Shown here: piece after piece, positions 17,676 through 25,950 of the stretch
Layout of the letters: every line of letters starts with the position of its first letter
Position numbering within the stretch: the first letter of the stretch is position 1
Origin: Pseudomonas silvicola
GTDB taxonomy: Bacteria > Pseudomonadota > Gammaproteobacteria > Pseudomonadales > Pseudomonadaceae
Direction: 5' to 3'
Length of the DNA: 64,000 nt
Assembly (NCBI RefSeq): GCF_026651855.1
Contig: NZ_CP093280.1
Location: forward strand, 1,962,001 to 2,026,000
Notes under the pieces: generated by a model
What the model was told of the DNA's origin: nothing
The model's database searches: none
The model's input: only the letters and a program-made list of their open reading frames with translations
Program-made: the position numbers and the translations under genes

Positions 17676-19277
17676 TCAATCGGTCAGGGACACTCCGTCG
17701 AAGGTGTTGCGGCCGAAAGGGCTGACCTTGAAGTCCTGCACTTTGGCGCTGATGGGCTGGTTGACGGTGGAATGGGCGATCGGGGTGATGGGCACCTGTT
17801 CTTTCAGGCGTTGCTGGGCCTGGCGATACAGTTCGCTGCGCTGTTCATGGTCGTTGAGGGTCTTGGCTTTTTTCACCAAGGCGTCGAAAGCAGGGTCGCA
17901 CCACATGGCGGCGTTGTTGCTGCCGATGGCGTCGCAGCTATACAAGGTGCCCAGCCAGTTGTCGGGGTCGCCGTTGTCGCCGGTCCAGCCCATCAGAATC
18001 ACATCATGCTCGCCGGCTTTGGCGCGCTTGAGGTACTCACCCCACTCATAACTGACGATGCGGGCCTTGAGGCCTACCTTCGCCCAGTCGGCCTGGAGCA
18101 TCTGCGCCATCAGCTTGGCGTTGGGGTTGTAGGGGCGCTGCACGGGCATCGCCCACAGGGTGAACTCGTGGCCTTCCTTGATACCGGCTTCCTTGAGCAA
18201 CTGGCGGGCTTTCTCCGGGTTGAACGGGGCGTCCTTGATGCTGGTGTCGTAAGACCATTGGGTGGGTGGCATGGCATTGACCGCCAGTTGCCCGGCCTGC
18301 TGGTACACCGATTCCAGGATGGCCTGCTTGTTCACGGCCATGTCCATGGCCTGGCGCACCTTGAGGTTGTCGAATGGCGGGTGCTGCACGTTGTAGCCGA
18401 TGTAGCCCAGGTTGTAGCCCGGCGCTTGCAGCACCTTGAGCTTGCTGTCAGCCTGCAGCACCGCCAGGTCGGCCGGGCGGGGGTTGAGGGTGACCTGGCA
18501 TTCGTTCTTGCGCAGCTTCTGGATGCGTACCGACGGGTCGATGTTGATCGAATAGATCAACTGCCCGACCTTGACCTGGCTGGGGTTCCAGTAGTGGTCG
18601 TGGGCCTTGTAGCGGATCTGCGAGTCCTTCTGGTAGCGCGCCAGGGCAAAGGGCCCGGTCCCGATAGGCCTGTGGTTGATATCGCTGGCCTTGCCGGCCT
18701 TGAGCAACTGGTCGGCGTATTCGGCCGAGAGAATGGCGGCAAAGCTCATGGCGATGTTCTGCACGAACGCGGCGTCGATGCTGCGCAGGGTGAACACCAC
18801 GGTGTGGGGGCCGGTTTTCTCCACCTTGGCGATGTTCTTGTCCAGGCTCATGGAGCCGAAGTAGGGAAATTCGGTGGGGTAGGCCTGGGTGAACGGGTGG
18901 TTGCGGTCGAGCATGCGGTTGAAGCTGAACAGCACATCGTCGGCATTGAAGTCGCGGCTGGGGGTGAAGGCCTTGTTGCTGTGGAATTTCACCCCTTCGC
19001 GCAGGTGAAAGGTATACGTCAGCCCGTCCTCGGACACATCCCAGTGCGTGGCCAGCCCCGGGACCACGGCGGTGCCACCGCGCTCGAACTCTGTCAATCG
19101 GTTGTACAACGGCTCGGCCGCGTCGTTATCGGTACCGCCGGTGAACTGGGCGATATCGAAGCCGGCGGGGCTGCCTTCAGAGCAGAACACCAGGCTCTTG
19201 CCATTGGCGTGGGCGAGCGGAATCTCGGCCAGCAGGCCGACGCTCAATAGGGATGCAACCAGGTGGTGATGACGCAT
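17676..19277 (-). CDS. DppA-type peptide-binding protein (paralogue 2)
   Basis: Secreted SBP_bac_5 protein of 533 residues. A 24-residue signal peptide ending AHA precedes NGKSLVFCSEGSPAGFD. The ligand-domain landmarks shared with the neighbours include TYTFHLREGVKFHSNKAF, DFNADDVLFSFNRMLD and GWTGDNGDPDNWLGTLYSCDA. It lies upstream of opdP, the position of dppA3 in P. aeruginosa. It is about as long as paralogues 3 and 4 and clearly closer to them than to paralogue 1, which suggests local duplication. Confidence 0.92.
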   Translation of the reverse strand: MRHHHLVASLLSVGLLAEIPLAHANGKSLVFCSEGSPAGFDIAQFTGGTDNDAAEPLYNRLTEFERGGTAVVPGLATHWDVSEDGLTYTFHLREGVKFHSNKAFTPSRDFNADDVLFSFNRMLDRNHPFTQAYPTEFPYFGSMSLDKNIAKVEKTGPHTVVFTLRSIDAAFVQNIAMSFAAILSAEYADQLLKAGKASDINHRPIGTGPFALARYQKDSQIRYKAHDHYWNPSQVKVGQLIYSINIDPSVRIQKLRKNECQVTLNPRPADLAVLQADSKLKVLQAPGYNLGYIGYNVQHPPFDNLKVRQAMDMAVNKQAILESVYQQAGQLAVNAMPPTQWSYDTSIKDAPFNPEKARQLLKEAGIKEGHEFTLWAMPVQRPYNPNAKLMAQMLQADWAKVGLKARIVSYEWGEYLKRAKAGEHDVILMGWTGDNGDPDNWLGTLYSCDAIGSNNAAMWCDPAFDALVKKAKTLNDHEQRSELYRQAQQRLKEQVPITPIAHSTVNQPISAKVQDFKVSPFGRNTFDGVSLTD

Positions 19278-19477
19278 GACGGTCTATTCCTTGTTGTCTG
19301 GTTCGAAGTGCCCGGGTGTCGATTGGGCAGAGGTTCGAAACTAGGGGCGTCAGCCGTGACCGTAAATGCGCGAAATCGCCGAGGCTTGTAGGACGTTTCT
19401 GAAATGCACGAGGGCCCTGCTTGAAAATGCAGTAATCGAAGTCTGGGGGGAAATGCGCTGTCCCGAGGACGATCCCG

Positions 19478-19555
19478 GTGGGGGCAGAGCTTGCTCGCGA
19501 AGCCGCCAACCCCAGGTAGGGCGGACGTCTTCGCAGGCAAGCCCTGCTCCTGCGG
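19478..19555. repeat. Inverted pair of REP-like elements
   Basis: The left unit (about 19477-19505, centred on GCAGAGCTTGCTCGCGAAG) and the right unit (about 19525-19554, centred on CTTCGCAGGCAAGCCCTGC) are imperfect reverse complements. The GCTTGCTCGCGAAG core is characteristic of Pseudomonas REP sequences. It lies in the gap between paralogues 2 and 3. The rest of the 298-base gap shows no gene. Confidence 0.65.
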
Positions 19556-19575
19556 TGGGCGCGGTGCCTGGACCG

Positions 19576-21189
19576 TTACTTCTTGCTCTCGTCGATACCC
19601 ACGCCGTAGAACGAGTTCAGGCCGAAGGGGCTGATCTTGAAGTCCACGACGTTGCTGCGCATCGGCTGGTAGACCGTGGAGTTGGCGATCGGCGTGATCG
19701 GCACCTGGTCTTTCATGCGGTGCTGGGCCTGCTTGTACAAGTCGATGCGCTTGGCCTGATCGGAGGTGGCCTTGGCCGCCTTGATCAGCTTGTCGAAGTC
19801 AGCGTCGCACCATTTGCCGAAGTTGTTGCCGTTGATGGCATCGCAGCCCAGCAGGGTGCCCAGCCAGTTGTCCGGGTCACCGTTATCGCCGCTCCAGCCA
19901 ATCAGCATGGCGTCGGTCTCGCCGTTGTGGGCGCGCTTGATGTATTCACCCCACTCGTAGCTGACGATGTTGGCCTTGATGCCGATCTTGCCCCAGTCCG
20001 ACTGCAGCATCTCGGCCATCAACTTGGCATTGGGGTTGTAGGGGCGCTGCACGGGCATGGCCCACAGGTTGATGGTGGTGCCTTCGGGCACGCCGGCTTC
20101 CTTGAGCAGCGCCTTGGCCTTCTCGGGGTCGTAGGCCGGGTCCTTGATGGTGGGGTCGTAGGACCATTGCGTAGGCGGCATGGCGTTGACCGCCAACTGG
20201 CCGGCCCCCAGGTACACCGACTTGATGATCTGCTGCTTGTTGACCGCCATGTCCAGCGCTTGGCGGAACTTGAGGTTGTCGAACGGCTTGTGGGTAACGT
20301 TGTAGGCGATGTACCCCAGGTTGAAGCCGGCCTGCTCAGGCATCTTCAGGTTCGGGTCGGCCTTGAGCGGTTCGATATCGGCCGGGCGCGGGAAGGCGGT
20401 GATCTGGCACTCGTTCTTCTTGAGCTTCTGCATGCGCACCGAGGCATCGGTGGTGATGGCGAAGATCAGGTTGTCGACCTTCACGTCAGACGGGTTCCAG
20501 TAGTCCTTGTTGCCCTTGAAGCGGATCTGCGCGTCCTTCTGGTACTTGCTGAACACGAACGGGCCGGTACCGATGGGTTTCTGGTTGAGGTCCTGGGGCT
20601 TGCCTTCCTTGAGCAACTGCGCGGCGTATTCGGCCGACTGGATAGAGGCGAAGCTCATCGCCATGTCCTGGATGAACGCGGCGTCGACGGTCTTGAGGCT
20701 GAACTTGACGGTATGGTCGTCGACTTTCTCGACCTTGGTGATGTTGTCGTTCATGCCCATGTCGGTGAAGTACGGAAACTCCGTGGGGTACGCCTTGCGG
20801 AACGGCATGTCCTTGTCGAGCATGCGGTTGAAGGTGAACAGCACGTCGTCGGCATTGAAGTCGCGCGTCGGCTTGAAGTAATCGGTGGTGTGGAACTTGA
20901 CGCCTTCGCGCAGGTGGAAGGTGTAGGTCAGGCCATCCTGGGACACGTCCCAGCTGGTGGCAAGGCCAGGGACGACGGCGGTGCCGCCCCGCTCGAACTG
21001 GCTCAGGCGGTTGAAGATGGTTTCGGCCGAAGCATCGAAGTCAGTGCCGGTGGTGTACTGGCCCGGGTCGAAACCGGCCGGGCTGCCCTCGGAGCAGAAC
21101 ACCAGGCTGGTGGGTGCTGCCAGGGCAAAAGGAGCACTGGCGAGCATGCCGGCGCCGATCAGAAACGGAATGACCGCGTGTTTGAGCAT
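19576..21189 (-). CDS. DppA-type peptide-binding protein (paralogue 3)
   Basis: Secreted SBP_bac_5 protein of 537 residues. The signal peptide (about 24 residues, ending ALA) precedes APTSLVFCSEGSPAGFDPGQY. I moved the start from 21330 to the ATG at 21189, where the signal peptide begins. Sequence landmarks (YTTGTDFDASAETIFNRL, FHTTDYFKPTRDFNADDV) are almost the same as in paralogue 4, so these two are the most recent duplicates. No lipobox is present. Confidence 0.92.
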   Translation of the reverse strand: MLKHAVIPFLIGAGMLASAPFALAAPTSLVFCSEGSPAGFDPGQYTTGTDFDASAETIFNRLSQFERGGTAVVPGLATSWDVSQDGLTYTFHLREGVKFHTTDYFKPTRDFNADDVLFTFNRMLDKDMPFRKAYPTEFPYFTDMGMNDNITKVEKVDDHTVKFSLKTVDAAFIQDMAMSFASIQSAEYAAQLLKEGKPQDLNQKPIGTGPFVFSKYQKDAQIRFKGNKDYWNPSDVKVDNLIFAITTDASVRMQKLKKNECQITAFPRPADIEPLKADPNLKMPEQAGFNLGYIAYNVTHKPFDNLKFRQALDMAVNKQQIIKSVYLGAGQLAVNAMPPTQWSYDPTIKDPAYDPEKAKALLKEAGVPEGTTINLWAMPVQRPYNPNAKLMAEMLQSDWGKIGIKANIVSYEWGEYIKRAHNGETDAMLIGWSGDNGDPDNWLGTLLGCDAINGNNFGKWCDADFDKLIKAAKATSDQAKRIDLYKQAQHRMKDQVPITPIANSTVYQPMRSNVVDFKISPFGLNSFYGVGIDESKK

Positions 21190-21499
21190 GTTGGCCTCAG
21201 TTGTTGTGTTTTTGGTTGAGGGGACCTTGTGGGTCGACCCGCCGATACTTATGCAGGCCGCATACCCAAAGCAATACTTTAGGCGGAGGGAAGGAGGGTT
21301 ACGTGGAACGGTCGTACTAGAATGTCGCATTCATATAAGAATTGACCGAGTTGAACGTTTGCGTACGTTTTTTTTGGGGCGTGGAGCGCCCAAAATCTGA
21401 TCATTCGGTCAAGAGTGTGCGCTGTTTTGGTGCGCAAAGTAATGCGTGGTCAATCCTGTGGGCCCGGGCGACGCCCGGGCCCACAGGAAACGCAGCCGC
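21190..21499. other. Intergenic region between DppA paralogues 3 and 4
   Basis: A 310-base gap. The right end holds a very strong hairpin (21454-21488) directly after the paralogue 4 stop. The rest is A/T-richer than the genes (including a T8 tract near 21368-21375) and probably carries the promoter of paralogue 3 on the minus strand. I see no gene or repeat in it. Confidence 0.6.
21454..21488 (-). terminator. 16-bp perfect hairpin after DppA paralogue 4
   Basis: TCCTGTGGGCCCGGGC (21454-21469) and GCCCGGGCCCACAGGA (21473-21488) with a 3-base loop, starting 11 nt past the stop codon. There is no T-run, so it may be a transcript end-stabiliser rather than a classical terminator. Confidence 0.55.
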
Positions 21500-23098
21500 T
21501 TACTGTTGCAAGCTGACGCCATAGAACGGCGTCAGGCCGAACGGGCTGATGCGAAAGTCCTGCACTTCCTTGCGCATGGGCTGGAACACCGTGGAGTTGG
21601 CGATCGGCGTGATGGGTACCTGGGCCTTGAGAATGTGCTGGGCCTGCTGGTACAGCTTGATGCGCTCGTCACGGTTGGCGCTCAGTTTGGCTTTCTGGAT
21701 GAGCTTGTCATAGGCGGGGTCGCACCACTTGGCGTAGTTGCTGCCCTTCACCGCGGCGCAGCTGTAGAGCACGCCCAGCCAGTTGTCCGGGTCGCCGTTG
21801 TCGCCGGTCCAGCCGTAGATCATCACGTCATGCTCGCCGGCCTTGGCGCGCTTGATGTATTCGCCCCATTCATAGCTGACGATGTTGGCCTTGATGCCGA
21901 TCTTCGCCCAGTCACTCTGGATCATCTGGGCCGACATGCGTGCATTGGGGTTGGAGGCGCGTTGCACGGTCATGGCCCACAGGTCGATGGTGGTCCCTTC
22001 CTTTACCCCGGCTTCCTTGAGCAATTGGCGAGCCTTGTCAGGGTTGTACGGGGCGTCCTTGATGGTCGGGTCATAGGACCATTGGGCCGGGGGCAGGGCG
22101 TTCTGGGCCAACTGTCCGGCGCTCTGGTAGACGGCCTTGATGATCGCCGGCTTGTCGATGGCCATGTCCAGGGCCTGGCGCACCTTCAACTGGTCCAGCG
22201 GCTTGTGGGTCACGTTGTAGGCCAGAAAGCCCAGGTTGAAGCCCGGTTGGCTGAGCACCCGCAGGTTGGGGTCCTGCTTGGCCACCTCGATGTCCTCGGG
22301 GCGCGGGTAGCCGCTGACCTGGCATTCGCCGCGCTTGAGTTTCTGCAGGCGTACCGCGGCGTCCGGGGTGATGGAGAAGATCAGGTTGTCGAGCTTCACG
22401 TCCTCCGGCTTCCAGTAGTCCTTGTTGGCCGTGTAACGGATCTGCGCATCCTTCTGGTAGCGCTTGAACACGAATGGCCCGGTGCCGACGGGCTTCTGGT
22501 TGATGTCCGCGGCCTTGCCCTGCTTGAGCAACTGGTTGGCGTATTCGGCTGACTGGATCGAGGCGAAGCTCATGGCCATGTTCTGCACGAAGGCGGCGTC
22601 GATATGGTTGAGGGTGAACACCACCGTGCTGTCGTCAGCCTTGGTGACCGACTTGATGGTGGTGTTCAGGTCCATGTCGTTGAAGTAGGGCGACTCGGAC
22701 GGGTAGGCCTGGCGGAACGGTTGCTGGGGGTTCAGCAGGCGGTCGAAGGTGAACAGCACGTCATCGGCGTTGAAGGTGCGGGTAGGGGTGAAATAGTCGG
22801 TGGTGTGGAACTTCACCCCCTCGCGAAGATGAAAGGTGTACACAAGGCCATCCTTGGACACCTCCCAGGACGTCGCCAGGCCGGGTTCCACCTCGGTACC
22901 GCCGCGCTTGAACTGGGTCAGGCGGTTGAACACGGTTTCGGCGGAGGCGTCGAAGTCGGTGCCGCTGGTGTACTGGCTGGGGTCGAAGCCGGCGGGGCTT
23001 GCTTCCGAACAGTAGACCAGCGTACCGGCGGCCTGGGCCAGTGGCGCGGCCAGCAAGGCCGCGGCCAGCAGCAGGGGTTTGAAGGCGGTTTTGTCCAT
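21500..23098 (-). CDS. DppA-type peptide-binding protein (paralogue 4)
   Basis: Secreted SBP_bac_5 protein of 532 residues. A signal peptide of about 23 residues (ending AQA) precedes AGTLVYCSEASPAGFDPSQY. The ligand-binding core (GWTGDNGDPDNWLGVLYSCAA) is intact. It is the farthest of the four from dppBCDF and is followed by the 16-bp hairpin, so it is probably its own transcription unit. It can be expected to feed the same DppBCDF membrane complex with a different set of peptides, as shown for multiple DppA proteins in P. aeruginosa; the specificity here is unknown. Confidence 0.92.
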   Translation of the reverse strand: MDKTAFKPLLLAAALLAAPLAQAAGTLVYCSEASPAGFDPSQYTSGTDFDASAETVFNRLTQFKRGGTEVEPGLATSWEVSKDGLVYTFHLREGVKFHTTDYFTPTRTFNADDVLFTFDRLLNPQQPFRQAYPSESPYFNDMDLNTTIKSVTKADDSTVVFTLNHIDAAFVQNMAMSFASIQSAEYANQLLKQGKAADINQKPVGTGPFVFKRYQKDAQIRYTANKDYWKPEDVKLDNLIFSITPDAAVRLQKLKRGECQVSGYPRPEDIEVAKQDPNLRVLSQPGFNLGFLAYNVTHKPLDQLKVRQALDMAIDKPAIIKAVYQSAGQLAQNALPPAQWSYDPTIKDAPYNPDKARQLLKEAGVKEGTTIDLWAMTVQRASNPNARMSAQMIQSDWAKIGIKANIVSYEWGEYIKRAKAGEHDVMIYGWTGDNGDPDNWLGVLYSCAAVKGSNYAKWCDPAYDKLIQKAKLSANRDERIKLYQQAQHILKAQVPITPIANSTVFQPMRKEVQDFRISPFGLTPFYGVSLQQ

Positions 23099-23168
23099 GA
23101 AAGCCTCTCTGAATGCAGTGTGGCTCGCAGATTACCCCATCCGGTGGATGACCCGTAGCCGCAGACCC

Positions 23169-23879
23169 TCAGGGCATCTGCACTTCGATGGTGCCATCGG
23201 CATTCATGCTGACCTGGCTGGTACCTGCCTCCACTTCAGGCGTGGGCGCCGAGTCGGCCATGGCCGATTTCATCATCATCGCCGCCCTTGGGAACGGCTG
23301 CTGATAGCCGCTGCTGTTGAGGTTCATGCTCACCACTTTGTAGCCCTTGCCGCCCAAGGCCTCGGTAGCCAGCTGGGCGCGCGCCTTGAAGGCAGCCACG
23401 GCATCCTTGAGCAGGGCGTCTTCGCTGGCGGTGCGGGTCTTGGGCGAAATGGTGAAGCTCATGCCGCCCATCTTCAGGTCCTGCAGCAATTGGCCGGTCA
23501 GGGTGGACAGGGCCGGGAAGTCGGCGCTTTCCAGGCGCAGCTCGGCGCGTTCGCGCCAGCCGGTGATTTTCTGGCCCTTGTCGTCGTAGATGGGGTAGCT
23601 GTTGCGGCTACCCTGGCTGATTTTCACTTCCTTCACCGCCCGTGCCTTGCCCAGCGCCTTGTTCATGGCCTCGGTGACCTGGGCCGCCAGCTTGGCCGGG
23701 TCGGCGTTTTGTTCTTCGCTGTACAGGGTGACCAGCATCAGGTCGCGGGGCACTTCCTGGCTGACTTCGGCGCGCAGGGAAATCTGGTTGTAGCGGGGCG
23801 CTTCGTCGGCCAGGACAGGCAGGCTGGCAAGCAGGCCTGCGCCGAAGACAAAGGCAGCGCTGCGGCTGAGGGTGTGCAT
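23169..23879 (-). CDS. SIMPL-domain (DUF541) periplasmic protein
   Basis: A 236-residue secreted protein with a signal peptide ending VLA, followed by RYNQISLRAEVSQEVPRD, the start of the SIMPL/DUF541 fold (oxidative-stress defence or BP26-like oligomers). The start was set at 23879, where the signal peptide begins. It sits between the dpp cluster and roxSR, the same place as its homologue in P. aeruginosa. The molecular role is not established. It ends with an acidic tail (GTIEVQMP) and has no membrane anchor. Confidence 0.85.
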   Translation of the reverse strand: MHTLSRSAAFVFGAGLLASLPVLADEAPRYNQISLRAEVSQEVPRDLMLVTLYSEEQNADPAKLAAQVTEAMNKALGKARAVKEVKISQGSRNSYPIYDDKGQKITGWRERAELRLESADFPALSTLTGQLLQDLKMGGMSFTISPKTRTASEDALLKDAVAAFKARAQLATEALGGKGYKVVSMNLNSSGYQQPFPRAAMMMKSAMADSAPTPEVEAGTSQVSMNADGTIEVQMP

Positions 23880-24053
23880 GGGTGGACTCCTTGTGGGCAA
23901 ACCGCTAAGACTGTAGTTGCCCGGGGGCGGTTCATCACGGATGTGTAACCGTTTGTATGGTGGCCTGTGGCGCTTTGCCGCACAATTGTCTGCCTGGCTC
24001 CCGAGTTGGTTATACTTGCAACGATCTGCCTGGAGCGCTCATCAGGAGAGCTC

Positions 24054-25316
24054 ATGCTCGCCCCATCTATGCCGTTGTCCGCTACTCGCCAAAACCTCTG
24101 GCGCCTGACTTTCATCCGTTTTCTGGTGCTGGCCGCTCAAGCCGGTTCGGTGGGTTTCGCCTACCTTACACACTTGCTGCCGCTGCCGTGGGTGCAGTTG
24201 AGCGCTACCCTGGCCGTGTCGTTGCTGCTGTGTACCGTCACCGCACTACGGGTACGCGCCTCGTTGCCGGTCACCGAGCAGGAATACGCCCTGCAACTGA
24301 CCTGCGACCTGCTGTTGCACAGTGCCCTGTTGTACTACTCGGGCGGCTCCACCAACCCGTTCGTGTCGTACTACCTGGTGCCGTTGACCATCGCGGCGGT
24401 GACGCTGCCGTGGCTGTATTCGGTGATTCTGTCGGGCATCGCCCTGGCGTGCTATTCGGTGCTGCTGGTGCGCTTCTACCCGCTGCCAACACTGCCGATC
24501 GCCCGGGAAAACCTGCAGAACTATGGCATGTGGCTGAGTTTCGCCCTGGCGGCCGGGGTGATTACCTTCTTCGCCGCCAAGATGGCCGAGGAGCTGCGCC
24601 GCCAGGAGCAGATGCGTGCGCAACGGCGCGAAGAAGGGCTGCGTGACCAGCAATTGCTGGCCGTGGCCACCGAAGCCGCCGGCGCCGCCCATGAACTGGG
24701 CACGCCGCTGGCGACCATGAGCGTGCTGCTCAAGGAAATGCGCCAGGACCACCCGGACCCGGCCCTGCAGGAAGACCTGGCGGTACTTCAGGACCAGGTC
24801 AAGCTGTGCAAGGAAACCCTGCAGCAACTGGTGCGCGCCGCCGAGGCCAACCGGCGCATGGCGGTGATGGACCAGCCCGTGACCGCCTGGCTCGACGAGG
24901 CCCTGAACCGCTGGCACCTGATGCGCCCGGAAGCCACCTACCGCTTCCAGCGTCTGGGCCAGGGCGAAGTGCCCGAACTGGCGCCGCCGCCGGACCTTAC
25001 CCAGGCGTTGCTCAACCTGCTGAACAACGCCGCCGATGCCTGCGCCGAAGGCCTGGAAGTGCACCTGGACTGGAACGCTGAAGATATCTTCATTGTGATT
25101 CGCGACCACGGCCCCGGTGTACCCCTGGCAATCGCCGAGCAAATCGGCAAACCTTTCTTTACGACCAAGGGCAAGGGCTTCGGCCTGGGCCTGTTTTTGA
25201 GCAAGGCCAGCGTGACACGCGCAGGCGGCTCGGTAAAACTCTATAGTCATGAGCAGGGCGGTACACTCACCGAGTTGCGCCTGCCCCGTGACGCCCGAGG
25301 AGACAGACATGAGTGA
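24054..25316 (+). CDS. roxS: Redox-sensing histidine kinase RoxS (RegB/PrrB family)
   Basis: Inner-membrane sensor kinase of 420 residues that reports respiratory redox state to RoxR. Six hydrophobic segments occupy about 15-185 and include the quinone-site heptapeptide GGSTNPF (97-103). The H-box AAHELGTPLATM carries the phosphorylated His213. Cys252, in KLCKETLQQLV, sits where RegB has its redox-active cysteine. N-box LLNNAADA, DHGPG (351-355) and GFGLGL (375-380) form the ATPase. The ATG at 24054 has GGAG upstream; the longer frame from 23967 lacks support. Its stop overlaps the roxR start by 8 bases. The pair typically regulates cytochrome oxidases such as cio. Confidence 0.93.
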   Translation: MLAPSMPLSATRQNLWRLTFIRFLVLAAQAGSVGFAYLTHLLPLPWVQLSATLAVSLLLCTVTALRVRASLPVTEQEYALQLTCDLLLHSALLYYSGGSTNPFVSYYLVPLTIAAVTLPWLYSVILSGIALACYSVLLVRFYPLPTLPIARENLQNYGMWLSFALAAGVITFFAAKMAEELRRQEQMRAQRREEGLRDQQLLAVATEAAGAAHELGTPLATMSVLLKEMRQDHPDPALQEDLAVLQDQVKLCKETLQQLVRAAEANRRMAVMDQPVTAWLDEALNRWHLMRPEATYRFQRLGQGEVPELAPPPDLTQALLNLLNNAADACAEGLEVHLDWNAEDIFIVIRDHGPGVPLAIAEQIGKPFFTTKGKGFGLGLFLSKASVTRAGGSVKLYSHEQGGTLTELRLPRDARGDRHE

Positions 25317-25869
25317 TGAAAACCAGGTCGAAGGCGAAGAGCTGCCGCATCTGTTGCTGGTCGACGACGATTCGACCTTTACCCGCGTCATGGCCCGCGC
25401 CATGGCCCGCCGGGGCTTTCGCGTCAGCACCGCCGCCAGCGCCGACGAGGGGCTGAAGCTCGCCCAGGACGACGTACCCGACTACGCCGCCCTGGACTTG
25501 AAAATGGAAGGCGACTCGGGCCTGGTGCTGCTGCCCAAGTTGCTGGAGCTGGACCCCGAGATGCGCGTGGTGATCCTGACCGGTTACTCCAGCATCGCCA
25601 CCGCGGTGGAAGCCATCAAGCGCGGCGCCTGCAACTACCTGTGCAAGCCGGCCGACGCCGATGACGTGCTGGCGGCCCTGCTGTCCGAGCACGCCGACCT
25701 GGATACCCTGGTGCCGGAAAACCCCATGTCGGTGGACCGCCTGCAGTGGGAACACATCCAGCGCGTGCTCACCGAGCACGAAGGCAACATCTCCGCCACT
25801 GCCCGCGCCCTGGGCATGCATCGGCGAACGCTGCAGCGCAAACTGCAGAAGCGCCCGGTTCGGCGCTGA
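25309..25869 (+). CDS. roxR: Response regulator RoxR (RegA/PrrA family)
   Basis: A 186-residue cytoplasmic regulator. The receiver domain (about 13-125) has the acidic pocket VDDD (18-21), phospho-acceptor Asp63 (AALDLKMEGDSG), Thr of VILTGYSS and Lys of CKPAD. A short linker leads to a Fis-type helix-turn-helix (NISATARALGMHRRTLQRKL) at the C-terminus. This compact form is RegA/PrrA/RoxR, not an NtrC-type activator. The ATG at 25309 overlaps the roxS stop, so the kinase and regulator are translated together. Confidence 0.93.
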   Translation: MSDENQVEGEELPHLLLVDDDSTFTRVMARAMARRGFRVSTAASADEGLKLAQDDVPDYAALDLKMEGDSGLVLLPKLLELDPEMRVVILTGYSSIATAVEAIKRGACNYLCKPADADDVLAALLSEHADLDTLVPENPMSVDRLQWEHIQRVLTEHEGNISATARALGMHRRTLQRKLQKRPVRR

Positions 25870-25950
25870 GCGCCTGCCCCTTGTTGATTTCGCCTCGCCG
25901 CGCATCAGGATTGATGCGCGTGCTCGGGCCTTCCATCATCGAGTTCCTAC

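Noticed and set aside
17295..21219. Two 600-codon plus-strand frames (17295-19250 and 19366-21219) with similar sequences
   Set aside because: They resemble each other only because they are the complements of two paralogous DppA genes.
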